Shown here: in pieces, positions 12,990 to 24,136 of the stretch
Position numbering within the stretch: position 1 is the first letter of the stretch
Layout of the letters: each line of letters opens with the position of its first letter
NCBI GenBank assembly: GCA_009746045.1
Contig: RPFO01001880.1
Coordinates: 42,954-106,953 of the forward strand
Direction: 5' to 3'
DNA from: Mesostigma viride
Taxonomy: Eukaryota > Streptophyta > Mesostigmatophyceae > Mesostigmatales > Mesostigmataceae
DNA length: 64,000 nucleotides
Made by a program: the position numbers and the translations under genes
The notes under the pieces: model-generated
The model's database searches: none
Told to the model about the DNA's origin: nothing
The model's input: only the letters and a program-made list of their open reading frames with translations

Positions 12990-15016
12990 TGAATTGAATT
13001 GAATTGTAACATAACTCCGTTGGGAGTATATGTAGCACATAGCGGCCCTTGAGAGGGGGCATATGGCCTATCATACATCCTAAGCTACTTCCTGCAAGGG
13101 TGGGGATGTAAAGGACCCTTGCTCTAGGTGCTCCAGGGCACTTGCATCCCCATGATCTTTTAAGCTATGCCCAGCGAAGGGGGAGCCTGTCATGGATGGG
13201 GGGGAAGATCAGCATAGCTATACAAAGAAGCTACTAAGGGCATGGCGTCTCAGCAGAGAGTTACTCCCTGCATGGGCACAACATAACTAAATAAAGCTAG
13301 GCATCATCGGGAGTGTGGCTCATCATAGGCACACATGTACATGATTAAATAAAGCGCGTGGCTTAGCTGGGATAGTGCCTCTAGGAGGCGTACATGTACA
13401 TGGCCACGGTCTATCTATTCTAGACTACTACTGCTGTATTCCCCTATAAGCTGGGGCGTCTGGAGTCGCTGGGGCCGCGGGGGGGGGGGGGTCGCCTGCC
13501 AGGGCTTGTGGCCGACGTAGATGGCCGCCCCCTTCCAGTACACCGGCTGCCCCGCCTTGGTCTGCCCGGGAGCTGGAGGTAGGTCGGCCATAGCTCCCGT
13601 CGCCGTTGTTGCTGCGCCAGGGTCAAGTCGTCATCAAGGGTGAAGAGAGTCTTCTCGAGCCGCTTGCGGCGTCTGAGAAAAGAAATCTTGTCCGCCGGGG
13701 TCTTAAAGGTGAGAAGGAGCGGGGGCGGCCCTGCCTTACCCCGGGCGCGGGGAAGGCGGTGGGCGGCCAGCTCGATCTCACCGTTAAGGCCCATGCGACC
13801 AAGGATTTCTCTCTCAAACGCACGCATAAGCTTCTCGGAATTCTCACCTTCCTCCATGGTGAAGTTCTTGACAATGACGTTGAGGCTGCGCTTGGCGAGC
13901 TCGGCCTCCTCGCGGAGGTCAAGCGTCTGCTGTAACTTGGAGCTGGGCTGCGACGGCGGAGGTGGTGGAGGTGGTATGTTGCTTAAGCATGTCCGCCCAG
14001 GTGGTGATGGGAGGAGCATCGCCGGCCGGGGCTGGCTTGGCGGCAATGTCCTTCACCGCCTGGGCGGTGAGGCCTGCGGTGTTCTGCAGAACCTCGATAG
14101 CGATGGCGTTGTCCTTAAGACGCTGGTCGATGTCGCGGAGCTGGGCGGTGATGGCGTCGGAGGTGGGGGTGGTGGCGGTGGAGGAGGCGAGGATCGAGGC
14201 TGGAAGTGGCGGTGGAGATGGTGGGGAGCTCAGCAGCCAGCGTGCCCGGCCCATTGCCGCCACATCTGCGGCTAGGGGCGTCACGTGCTGTGAGATGGTT
14301 GCTTGGAGGTGGAGGAGGAAGGTGGATTCGGTCAAGGGGGAGGGGGTCCAGAGGTCCGTGACAGAGCGCTCAAGGATGGAAAAGAGGGCGGCGAGCTGAA
14401 GACGGGGGCGAGACCAGCTGGCCAGGTTCTCAGCATGTTGTCGCATAGTGAACCGGCCATCAGGTCCAGTGCGGAGGCGGCAAAGGCGTTGGAGGCGCTG
14501 GCACAGGTCTAGAATGGAGGCGTATGACCCATAAAACACGAACTCCACCAGGATCTTGATGGGTGGCATGTCGAAAAAGCTGGGTCTGGCATCGTTGAAG
14601 GTGGAAAATAACCCGTCAACGTCAAAGGCGCGCTCAGACCAGCTCGGTTCGGTTGGGCGGCTGCTTTTTGGCTCAGGCGAGGCTGAAGGCGAGGCAGGAA
14701 GCCCGGGAGGGTGCTGGACGACCACCAGTGCGCGACTAGTGTCATCACTGCCTTCCGGCCCGGATGGCGAAGCTGCGGCCGGAGCTGCAGACGTATTTTC
14801 ATTGCCGAGCGCAGCCGTCAGGCTGCGTTGCGTCGATGGGCGTTTGCTCATCGTATATTGCGTGATAGCGTCGGAAAATTATATCAGCATGTGCGCCTTA
14901 GAAAGACGAAGCGATTGTGATATTCACGACTAAATTCGGTGCTCAAACGTGAAAGTTATGAGCGCCGCCGTCAGCCATGGCTACCTCGTGCATGGCTCGT
15001 GGGACCCGGTATATAC
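12990..15016 (-). mobile_element. Full-length ORF1-only LINE-derived element
   Basis: Bounded by an 11-bp target duplication, AGAGAGTGGAT. On the minus strand it has a 5' leader of about 165 bp, one ORF1-like gene, a 3' UTR of about 430 bp and an (AATTC)n tail. The 3' end carries GTGCTACATATACTCCC then AACGGAGTTATGTT, the same terminal hairpin type as the RT-encoding LINE. There is no endonuclease or RT. This is the architecture of mammalian HAL1 elements, which are L1s with only ORF1. Fragments of the same family lie at 17108-17207 and 21526-21760. Confidence 0.8.
13444..14851 (-). CDS. L1-ORF1p-like protein, one frameshift
   Basis: Likely RNA-binding chaperone of a LINE ribonucleoprotein. 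Translation starts at the ATG ending at 14851 and runs about 300 residues: a Ser/Pro-rich N-terminus, a helical region (LCQRLQRLCRLR) and heptad-like stretches that could form a coiled coil (QLRDIDQRLKDNAIAIEVLQ). Around 13950-13980 the frame shifts by one base into SSKLQQTLDLREEAELAKRS. It then continues through an RRM-like segment (LNVIVKNF, PPLLLTFKTPADKISFLRRR) and a C-terminal-domain-like segment (FTLDDDLTLAQQQRRREL). Order and motifs match the coiled coil, RRM and CTD of L1-type ORF1p. The frameshift lies in a CCACC-rich tract, so it may be mutation or assembly error. The last residues, after a run of 11 G on the plus strand, are Pro/Arg-rich and uncertain. Confidence 0.7.
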
Positions 15017-15869
15017 AGAGAGTGGATGCGGTATTCAAACTGGGCTGGGACCAGTAGGTCATCCAGCAACATCTGTATGTAGTTCGTGACAGGTTTCCCT
15101 ACCTTTTTGGCAATGCCCTTGGGGCCAGGCCAGGTCAGAATGTGCCGCCCTGGCTGGCCGGCCAAGCCGCTGGGGACCGGCCAGACCATGTGCACAAGGG
15201 CGGTGTGGACCTGGCTGGTGCGAGCAAGGTGTCCTACAAATGCTATCCTACGCTGTCTTATCTCGTCCGAAATACGAGGCATGCCCTGATACAAAGACTC
15301 TGATGACGGGCGCTTGGAAAACCCTACGTTCAGGACCTGTCGGAGCATCCTGTAAACTGTGCCGTCTAGCCTAGTAGATGCCAGTGTGGGGGTGAGTGCC
15401 GGTACACGCCTCGGCGCCATACGTGAGCACCGTGAGGACGAGGACCTTGAAGAGCATGCGCTTGCGGTGTTCGCCCAGGCCCTTGGAGCGCCAGTAGGTG
15501 TTGAGCGAACGGAGCCTAGCCCAGGCCAGGCCAATGCGGGTGTCCACATCGTCGGCGGTGTCAGGGAGCCAGCTCCCTAACAGTTTGAAGCGGTCGCGGA
15601 ACGGCCGGGACCGTCGTCCCGTCGAGCAGGCGCGGCAGCGGCGGTGTACTGGAGGCCCCAATCACCAGCCATCGCCTCAGTTTTGACACTTATCTCCAAC
15701 CCCACCGCCCTCGCCTCCAGGCCCAGACAGTCCAGCCAGGTCTGAATGTCCTCGGGGCGCGCGATGAGGGTGGTGTCATCCGCATAAATCAGGTCGGCCA
15801 GGCGGTAGCCAGGCTCAACCCCGCCGTGCTCTTTCTCGTTAAGGATGTCCAAGCCTGGCTCGAACCCCT

Positions 15870-17107
15870 AAATGGTCTGGCTGCCGATTTTCCGCCTAAA
15901 ACTGAGTTACAGCTGACACGTCGGCCCCTTCTCGGGGGACCAAATGCCGCGAAAACTATTGAGAATTAGGAAACGTTTAGCTGAGAAGATCGAAAGTTTA
16001 TAATTTTCCTCACAGCATGGTACTAGGGTTTGCATACTTCTGACAAAGTTATAGAGGTGTTCTGGCCGGTCAAAGTACAAGGGGTCAGGGTACTTTTTCA
16101 CGTACAACGTGCATTCCGGGAAACGACGACCTGGCCATGGCGGCTTGCGCCCACGCATGGCATTTACGTTTGCGTTCGAATTTTCTGACAAAACTCAGGA
16201 AATTGATTTTATACGTCCTAAAGATGATACAGGCCAATTTTTTGTTCGCGGGAATGCCATTTGATAGGTGTCGGCAGCGTTCTTGCTGGAAAAAACTGCG
16301 ATCAGGCCGGACGATAGAAACGTTGACAGCAATACCTTTCCGGCGTATTTTAAAGAATATATTGGTTTCTTTGTACTTTTTATGACGATTTGTAGTCGTA
16401 AACGTGCAAGGGTGGCCAGAAATCGCCGAATCCAGCGACCATGCTGGCAGCACAACTTTGGTGTGCCGAAATGCGCCATTTTGCGGCCACCGCCTGGGCC
16501 AAGAAGGTAACGCCATCCATGCCTGGTAAAGCTTAATCATCGTTTTCCTATCGTTGTTTGACGTTTATATATACGTTCTAGCTTGTGTAGCACATTCTTT
16601 TTGCATTATTCATGCACTTTCTTGACCCTGGCCTGGCCCCTTTCTAAAACACCCTTCTTAGATGCTTCCCTCAGTCAGTTGACCTGCCACAGGGTGATGG
16701 TGATACGTTTTAGAGGCTGTATGGGTTTGAATACCTCCATATATGTTTGTTATACATTTCCCACACACATATTGCATGAGTGTGAGGCAGTTGGCTGGTC
16801 TCTGTGGCATCATCAAGCATGTAACCGGTGAGCAGAAGCTTCCCATTGTCAGCATGTGCCACCAGGTGTGCTGGCCATCACCTGGCAAGCTATAGCAGCT
16901 TAGGCCTAGTTTATCCTTGCTAGGGCAAGCTGAAATAGGCTTAAAATCACTTGTTTGGTGGTGGCTGCCTCCTAGAATGCATGCCTTGCGTAGGGTATCC
17001 GTACCACGTTGCCTACGTGCATGGACAAGGTGGCACCTGCACATAGGTGCCATGTAAGGGCAGTGTGATGATGCAGTTATGTTTCCCCATCATTGTGGTT
17101 TTAATCA
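15870..17107. other. Unassigned stretch between element copies
   Basis: No recognisable gene. Short frames of 80-150 codons on both strands have no familiar motifs. It may be the truncated 5' flank of the element fragment that starts near 17108. Confidence 0.4.
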
Positions 17108-17207
17108 TGTACATGTGTGCCTATGATGTGCCACACTCCAGACGATGCCTAGCCTTATTTAGTAATGTTGTGCCCATGCAGGGAGTAACTCTCTGCTGAG
17201 ATGCCAT
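17108..17207 (+). mobile_element. Fragment of the ORF1-only element 3' UTR, left half
   Basis: Reads like the reverse complement of 13225-13345 (AATCATGTACATGTGTGCC, TGTTGTGCCCATGCAGGGAG, CTCTCTGCTGAGA). It continues at 21531 after the LINE insertion. GAGATGCCAT at 17198-17207 is the left copy of that insertion's target duplication. Confidence 0.8.
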
Positions 17208-18357
17208 TAAAAAATTAAATTAAATTATAACATGCCTCCGTGGGGAGGTCATGTAGCACATATTCCGTGATGGATGGGGTGGAGGAAGCCGCGTGATCGA
17301 ACTATACTAACTCTAAGCTATCTAGAAAATCCTAACTACACTACTCATCAAAACGCCTCCTCCGCTTGGGGGGAGGTGGCTTGCCCACAGGGTCGGGCGT
17401 GTGCGCCTTGACAATCTTCTTCCACCGCGTCTTGTCCTGCATGACAGTCCAAAGACGGGAGAGAGAGTGGATGCGGTGCTCAAACTGGGCTGGGACCACT
17501 AGGTCGTCCAGCAACATCTGAACGTAGTTCGTGACAGGTTTCCCTACCCGTTTGGGAATGTCCGCGGGGCCAGGCCAGGTCAGAATGTGCCGCCCTGGCT
17601 GGCCAAGCCGCGGGGGGCCGGCCAGACCGAGGGTGGTGTCGACCTGGCTGGTGCGGGCAAGGTGTCCTACAAATGCTATCCTACGCTGCCTAATCTCGTC
17701 CGAAACACGAGGCAAGCCATGATACAAAGATTCTGATGACGGACGCTCGGAAAAACCTACGTTAAGGACCTGTCGGAGCATCCTGTAAACCGTGCCGTCT
17801 AGCCTAGCTGCCAGTTTGGGTGGGAGGGTCCACGCCTCGGCGCCATACGTGAGCACCGTGAGGACGAGGACCTTAAAGAGCATGCGCTTGCGGTGCCCGT
17901 TAAGGCCCTTCGAGCGCCAGTAGGGTGTGAGCGAACGGAGCTTGGCCCAGGCAAGGCCGATGCGGGTGTCCACATCGTCGGCGGTGTCAGGAAGCCAGCT
18001 CCCCAACAGCTTGAAGCGGTCGCGGAACGGGACCTCCGTCCCGTCGAGCAGGCGCGGCAGCGGTGGTTTACTGGCTGGAGGCCCCAATCACCATCGCCTC
18101 GGTTTTGACACTAATCTCCAACCCCACCGCCCGCGCCTCCAGGCCCAGGCAGTCCAGCCAGGTCTGAATGTGCTCGGGGCTCTCGATGAGGGTGGTATCA
18201 TCCGCATAAATCAGGTCGGCAAGGCGGTAACCAGGTCTAACCCCGCCGTGCTCTTTCACGTTAAGGATGTCCAAGCCTGCACAGGTCGGACAAATATAAA
18301 TGATATTTGGCCGTATTTGCGCATTTGATTTATAAATGTTGCATATTTAGTCCACTA

Positions 18358-18793
18358 AATTAATCCAACGGCGAAACAATTTTGACCAAAATATTTAGAT
18401 TAATCCAACGGTGAAACAGTTTTCACCAAAATATTTAGATTAATCCAACGGTAAAACAGTTTTCACCAAAATATTTAGATGTATCCAACGGCGAAAAAGT
18501 TTTCACCAAAACATCTAAATTAATCCAACGGCGAAAAAGTTTTCACCAAAACATCTAAATTAATCCAACGGCGAAACCGGCTTTGAATATTTCAATGAAT
18601 CTAAATGAATATTTAAATACTCGTGCCGCCAGGGCCTTTAAGATCTGAAGTTTCAGTCTGAACCGGCCGCGTCTGCGAAACGAATGGCATTTCGGCAAAA
18701 AATATTTGGATTAATCCAACGGCGAAACAGTTTTGACCAAAATATTTAGATTAATCCAACGGCGAAAAAGTTTTCACCAAAATATTTAGATTA
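18358..18793. repeat. Subterminal tandem repeats of the hAT-like element (left arm)
   Basis: Units of about 38 bp share ATTAATCCAACGGCGAAA, CAGTTTTCACC and AAAATATTTAG with small variations. They form two groups separated by unrelated sequence at 18580-18705. Matching units continue at 20701-20835 on the other side of the nested insertion. Such arrays commonly bind transposase; that role is inferred here. Confidence 0.8.
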
Positions 18794-18794
18794 A

Positions 18795-20700
18795 GGGGAC
18801 GGGACATCTCGGAATTTTTTGGCGCCAAAAAATTCGCGCCGGTACCCCCGGACCGTGAAATTGTGGTGCACAATGCGCCCACCTCGTGCGGAGGTGGCCA
18901 TGGCGACGTGCGTTTCGTAAAAATTTGCCTAATCGGCCTGGCGACAAGCGAAAAATGTACGCCGGTGGTTTTAAACGATGTACTAGTATGATGTTTCATA
19001 GCCAGACATGCACAATTTGAAAAGTCGGTGCCTTTCTTAATCCAGATTTGCACGGGGGTCTAATCCGAAAATCTGGCCGCATATATTAATTTAGAATGCG
19101 TGCTTGCGGCGGTAAAATTTAAGATTTGTGGGTTATTTTGATGCAGGAAGAAGCGTTTAGTAATGGAAACCGTGAAAACATCCTAAGCGGCTTCGATCTG
19201 CGGCCATTTCCCGTCATTTCTGAAATGATATCGTTCAGGCCTGCGCGATCCGCGGTCAAGCCATCTATGGCTGGCTGGCTGTCTCGCGCGCCTGGGTAGG
19301 AAATAAAGCCGGCCGTGGTACGTTCATTTGCCGCATGTCACCGCCCAGTCTGTTTGCGCTCTAAATGTTCCTGGCATGAAGCTTTGGCGCCGATTCCGGG
19401 TGTTCTTGCTATTTTGTTCGCAACTTGTTGCAGTTGCGCTATCTGATTTTCCGCAGGTTTCAATGTTTTGCCTTATGCTGCGTATGCCATGCTTCTTAAA
19501 GCTAGCAAGAGTTGATCGGGCAGTTTTGCGGCTCTGCTACACTTTGTTTTATGGAGTTTTTCATATGGTTGACATTGTATATTGCGTAGTCAAGGACCCT
19601 AGCTGCCTGGGAGCGGCATCAGCGTTGCAAGGAGCTGGCGAGCTCATAAACGCTTGTCTTGGCTCTTCAGCCTGCTGGAAAACAAGGTGTGAAGTTGTAG
19701 GGAAGGTGAGCATGTGTGATATAGTTATCTCCTTCCTATATGTTTTGCTTCCATTAAACATGGCTGGGGCTTCCTAGATGATAAGGATCACGTGCTTATT
19801 ATGACAATATTAAAGGATGGCCCTTTTATCCTTTAGCATCATGACTGGGTATTAGCTATGAGGTGATTCCCGCAAGTGGTCATGCCTGCTTGCGTAATGA
19901 TTTAAGAGTCGGTGGATGTCTTCTTCAAGCATCTAGCATCTGCTTTACGTGCTTCTGCCCAATTTGCAGGGGGCAAGCTTAGGAATGTGCTTATGGTGTC
20001 CCTCATGCCACGGTGTACCAAGCATGCAGGAGTGGCAGCTATAACATGATGTACTAAGGGCAAACTAGCTCAGAATGACCTGGGATTTTGTGGCAAGCTT
20101 TTTAACATCATAAATGAATTAATTTGACTTGGTTTGGCCCAGCTGGTGGTGGGCTAGGGTGTAATAGGTCTGTTGTTTGTGCTCATAACCGGGATTTTCT
20201 GTCATTTTTTTTTTGCATGTTTACACCCATCAACATGAGTAAACGTGCTCAGAATGAGCTCAAACTTTGTGACAGTGAAATTCCCACCCTAGGCCTTGTA
20301 TAAATATCATCACTGACCCAGTTGCATGTGTCTACTATTTGATTAATTTTTTTAGGACCAAAAAAATACGTGTTTTGGGCTAAACCCCATCAAATAGTCT
20401 AAACGTGCTTATTTTGTGGTCCTGAGTAGCCAGATTTATTTGCAAGGGTGGGGATTTTAGGAAAATATGTGGTTTGGTCACATTTTGTTTGCCCAGTCTC
20501 CTAAGAAAAATCGGCCAAAAATAGCGTCTTTTTCTATTTTTAGCTCATAACTGGGTCATGCTAGGGGGTAGTACGTACCACCCCCAAGTGGCTGGAATTT
20601 TTTTTTTCCACATATTTATGGTTCCCAAGCATCACTGGATTTTAATCCCATGCACAGGTCTGTTTTCCAGAAAAGTGCACTTCAGATATGTCCCATCCCC
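18795..20700. mobile_element. TTAA-target DNA element, copy B, nested
   Basis: TTAA at 18791-18794 and 20701-20704 brackets TIRs GGGGACGGGACAT and ATGTCCCATCCCC. The insertion interrupts one of the 38-bp repeats of the surrounding hAT-like element. The 24-bp palindrome (half-site GAATTTTTTGGC) lies at 18811-18834. Near the right end are sequences shared, in inverted orientation, with the left end of copy A (AAAAATAGCGTC, GTGGCTGGAATTTTTT, TTTTCCAGAAAAGTGC). The largest frame, 19328-19777, has no recognised domain. Confidence 0.8.
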
Positions 20701-21525
20701 TTAATCCAACGGCGAAACAGTTTTCACCAAAATATTTAGATGTATCCAACGGCGAAAAAGTTTTCACCAAAACATCTAAATTAATCCAACGGCGAAAAAG
20801 TTTTCACCAAAACATCTAAATTAATCCAACGGCGACCGGTAAGCAGCCAAAAGTATTTGAATCATATTTTATTTATATTTGTCCGACCTGTGCAAGCCTG
20901 GCTCGAACCCCTTAAGAGCAGTAAAGCGCGCACGTGCCCGGCGCATGACGTGATCCACGACAATAATGAACAGGTATGGGGACAGGACACAACCTTGCCA
21001 CACCCCGTGGTGAAGGGGGAATGGTGGGGTGGTGCCTTCCGCAGTCCGCACTACTGCCTGTGAGCCCTCATACAGTCGGCGAATGGCAGCAATAAACGCA
21101 GGTGGCACCCGATCCAGAGCTAGGATGGCCCAAAGAGCCTCCCAGAGAACCGTGTCAAAGGCTTTGATTTAGTCAACAAAAATGAAGACCAGCGGCAAAC
21201 TGTCAGGGGGAAGGCGACGCACCTCCTCCATCATGCAATCGGCGCGCGACAAACACAGCCATGACAGTGTTACGATCACGACGGAAACCCATCTGAGACT
21301 CACCCAGGTGTGGGTCCAGCGCGGCGCGGAGCCTGTGCAGCATCATGCGCATGAAGACCTTCAGCGCGGCGCTCTGGAGGCAGACACCCCGATAGTTACC
21401 GGGGTCAGCAGCAGAGCCCTTCTTGTACAGCATGACGCGGATGGCCGTCTGCCACTCAGCTGGCGGAGGCTCGTCAGAGAGCAGGACACGGTTGCAGAAC
21501 GCCAGCAGAAGATCCTTAACCGCCA

Positions 21526-21760
21526 GAGATGCCATGCCCTAGCTTATTGTATAGCCATGCTGATCTTCCCCCCCATGACAGGCTCCCCCTTCGCTGGGCA
21601 TAGCTTGAAGATCATGGGGATGCAAGTGCCCTGGTGCACCTAGAGCAAGGGTCCTTTACATTCCCACCCTTGCAGGAAGTAGCTTAGAATGTATGATAGG
21701 CCATATGCCCCTTCTCTGGGCTATGTGCTACATATACTCCCAGCGGAGTTATGTTCCTAA
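21526..21760 (+). mobile_element. Fragment of the ORF1-only element, 3' end
   Basis: Continues the element begun at 17108-17207: GATGCCATGCCC, CCATGACAGGCTCCCCCTTC, AAGGGTCCTTTACATTCCCA, then GTGCTACATATACTCCC-AGCGGAG and an (ATTA)n-like tail. It is homologous to 13005-13240 on the opposite strand. Confidence 0.8.
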
Positions 21761-22259
21761 TTAATTAATTAATTAATCATTGTGGAAGGGAAACGTATTG
21801 TGTGGCATGGTTGGGGGCCATATTAGTAGGTATTAGTAGGTATAGTATGCCCACTCCTACCCCCTTGGTTGCTTTTTACCAACGGTACCCCTATGGGCTG
21901 TACTGGGTGTAACTGCTGGTATACCCACCCAAATGATGACCCCAATGGCTCAAACTGTTCAGCAACTAATTGTTTATCATCCCTGAAGTGGTAGGTGCCT
22001 AGCTCTTACAACATAATTCAAAATGCACATTCTACCAAAAATGAAAACGCTCGTCTTGACCCCCGGCCCTGACTTTGACGGCAGTTATACATGGCCTACC
22101 ATGCATATATGTAAGGTTGTGATATACCACCCGATCGAGGGCAACTCATGGACATGCTTGGCCCCCAAGGACAGCCATTGGATATGGGTGGGTTGGATGG
22201 CATCTGGTTTGCAAAATTGTGAAGTTACAGCCGATGCATCGGCAGTATTTCTGCCCATT
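21761..22259. other. Unassigned stretch
   Basis: No gene seen. Short GGTACC/GGTATA-type repeats occur around 21820-21950. Confidence 0.4.
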
Positions 22260-22303
22260 TAGGGGTTAAGAGCAGTAAAGCGCGCACGTGCTCGGCGCAT
22301 GAC
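22260..22303 (-). mobile_element. LINE fragment of about 45 bp abutting the CATC array
   Basis: Matches the minus strand of the LINE just after its GFEP region (TTAAGAGCAGTAAAGCGCG, CGGCGCATGACGTG) and stops exactly where the CATC repeat begins. In the LINE the next bases are ATCC. Confidence 0.75.
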
Positions 22304-23113
22304 GTGCCATCCATCCATCCATCCATCCATCCATCCATCCATCCATCCATCCATCCATCCATCCATCCATCCATCCATCCATCCATCCATCCATCCATCC
22401 ATCCATCCATCCATCCATCCATCCATCCATCCATCCATCCATCCATATCCATCCATCCATCCATCCATCCATCCATCCATCCCGATCCATCCATCCATCC
22501 ATCCATCCATCCATCCATCCATCCATCCATCCATCCATCCATCCATCCATCCATCCATCCATCCATCCATCCATCCATCCATCCATCCATCCATCCATCC
22601 ATCCATCCATCCATCCATCCATCCATCCATCCATCCATCCATCCATCCATCCATCCATCCATCCATCCATCCATCCATCCATCCATCCATCCATCCATCC
22701 ATCCATCCATCCATCCATCCATCCATCCATCCATCCATCCATCCATCCATCCATCCATCCATCCATCCATCCATCCATCCATCCATCCATCCATCCATCC
22801 ATCCATCCATCCATCCATCCATCCATCCATCCATCCATCCATCCATCCATCCATCCATCCATCCATCCATCCATCCATCCATCCATCCATCCATCCATCC
22901 ATCCATCCATCCATCCATCCATCCATCCATCCATCCATCCATCCATCCATCCATCCATCCATCCATCCATTCATCCCATCCATCCATCCATCCATCCATC
23001 CATCCATCCATCCATCCATCCATCCATCCATCCATCCATCCATCCATCCATCCATCCATCCATCCATCCATCCATCCATCCATCCATCCATGCATCCATC
23101 CATCCATCCATCG
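22304..23113. repeat. (CATC)n microsatellite of about 0.8 kb
   Basis: Almost pure CATC for about 200 units with a few interruptions (near 22446, 22483, 22970 and 23091). All long frames here (His-Pro-Ser-Ile or Trp-Met-Asp-Gly repeats) are artefacts of the 4-bp unit. The tract is flanked by a LINE fragment on the left and a SINE-tail-like fragment on the right. Confidence 0.97.
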
Positions 23114-23210
23114 GGGTTAATGCTCCGTGACTCCCCAATGAGCATATAGGGGTACGAATCATCTATATATCGATAGGGATCTATATAATAGGGGTATAAT
23201 ATCAATATAT

Positions 23211-23570
23211 AGATGAACTATACACAGCAGTTGCTGGCCGACCTCGTGGCCCCAGCCCCGTTTGAACACCGCATTCACTCCCTCTCTCTTGCTTGGACTG
23301 CTATGCAGAACAAGAAGAGGTGGAAGACGATTGTCCAGGCTCACACGCCAGCCCCTAGCTGTGGGCAAGCCCCCTCCCCCCAACAAGAGGAAGGGGCGCT
23401 TTGCTGAGTAGAGTAGTTAGGATTTTCTAGATTAATTAGTAGATGCGCTTAGAGTTAGCAGTAGTTCGGTTTCGCGGCTTCGCCCACCTCCATCCATCCA
23501 ACAAGGGAATATGTGCTACATGATCTCCCAACGGAGTCGTGTTATAATTTAATTTAATTTTATCTATACA
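23211..23570 (+). mobile_element. LINE 3' end, plus strand, 5'-truncated
   Basis: Encodes the last about 60 residues of the LINE protein in diverged form (TRP-rich FEHRIHSLSLAWTAMQNKKR, then a Pro/Lys-rich end). It is followed by the 3' hairpin CTCCCAACGGAG and an (AATTT)n tail ending near 23570. Confidence 0.82.
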
Positions 23571-23708
23571 TATATTAAAAATATAATTACTTACAGCAGA
23601 GTGAAATCACTCAAACCAAAGCAAACGCCCAGCTATAAACCTATATACAGAGCCATGTCAAAGCTCTATACTACGATAAGACCAATGGAAACGCCTAACG
23701 GGAGGAAC

Positions 23709-24136
23709 CTAATAGCCCTGCTGCACCGCAAAATCAGCCCACGTACGGCGGAGCATGATGTCAGCCATGGCCCGAGTCAGCGCCACCGACAGGCGCTGAC
23801 GCCAATATGACGTCCAGGTCCGCGCCGACCATGGGGCCCGCTGGCCCTCCAGGTCCAGCCGGTCCTCCCGGAGCCGGCAACACTCCTTGAAGAAGGCGGA
23901 GGTCAGGGGCCCCATGGCCCCAAACTCCTCCAGGACAAAGGGCACCACACGATGGTGCCCGACGTCGCCGTAGGCCAGGAGCTTGGCCCGCTCCGCCCGG
24001 TCCGCCGTGTAACCTGCCGTGAGGGAGGCCCCAGCCACGTGGCTAAGAGCCAAGGGCCGCGCCACCGAAACGTCAATAAGCAGATGCCGGCCACCCCCCT
24101 CAAAGTCCAGCACCACGATGTCAGGCCGGTGGTATA
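23709..24136 (-). pseudogene. Restriction-like endonuclease fragment of a second non-LTR family
   Basis: Minus-strand frame beginning HRPDIVVLDFEGG and continuing LLIDVSVARP, RAKLLAYGDVGHHR and VVPFVLEEFGAMG. The spacing of RPDI, a later D and K matches the PD-(D/E)XK endonuclease found C-terminal to RT in some non-LTR retrotransposons. The piece has no start, no RT and ends in unrelated sequence, so it is a remnant. It is different from the window's main LINE, which lacks this domain. Confidence 0.6.

Larger units (their letters stand above)
12713..15869 (-). mobile_element. LINE copy, 5'-truncated, split by an ORF1-only element
   Basis: Minus-strand 3' part of the window's main LINE family. 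It has an (AATTA)n-type tail at the left, the 3' hairpin core CTCCCAACGGAG, and reverse transcriptase C-terminal sequence ending in a Lys/Arg-rich tail. It is interrupted at 12990-15016 by another element, with AGAGAGTGGAT duplicated on both sides (12979-12989 and 15017-15027). The right part, 15017-15869, is frameshifted against the intact copy at 25290-26963. It stops abruptly at the GFEPG region, so it is dead on arrival or decayed. Confidence 0.85.
18280..20892. mobile_element. DNA transposon with 8-bp TSD (hAT-like), non-autonomous
   Basis: Terminal inverted repeats start CACAGGTCGGACAAATATAA and are matched perfectly at the other end for more than 20 bp. They are flanked by CAAGCCTG at 18272-18279 and 20893-20900. 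The uninterrupted LINE copy at 25290-26963 has the empty site, with one CAAGCCTG. An 8-bp duplication fits hAT elements, though P-type elements also make 8 bp. Subterminal arrays of a 38-bp repeat lie inside both ends. No transposase frame is visible; the middle is occupied by TTAA element B. Confidence 0.85.
17208..21525 (-). mobile_element. LINE copy inserted with 10-bp TSD, itself split by a DNA transposon
   Basis: Minus-strand, 5'-truncated LINE with an (AATTA)n tail at 17208-17230 and target duplication GAGATGCCAT (17198-17207 and 21526-21535). The 3' half of the RT reading frame is 17341-18271 and the 5' half is about 20893-21525. The intervening 2.6 kb is a separate transposon. Joined conceptually, the RT segment runs from LAVKDLLLAFCNRV through the YADDTTLI catalytic motif to the Arg-rich C-terminus. 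It has a stop and frameshifts near 21170-21240, so it is non-functional. Confidence 0.88.

Noticed and set aside
22225-23205. Frames of 230-330 codons of repeating Trp-Met-Asp-Gly or His-Pro-Ser-Ile
   Set aside because: They are the translation of the CATC microsatellite in every frame of both strands.
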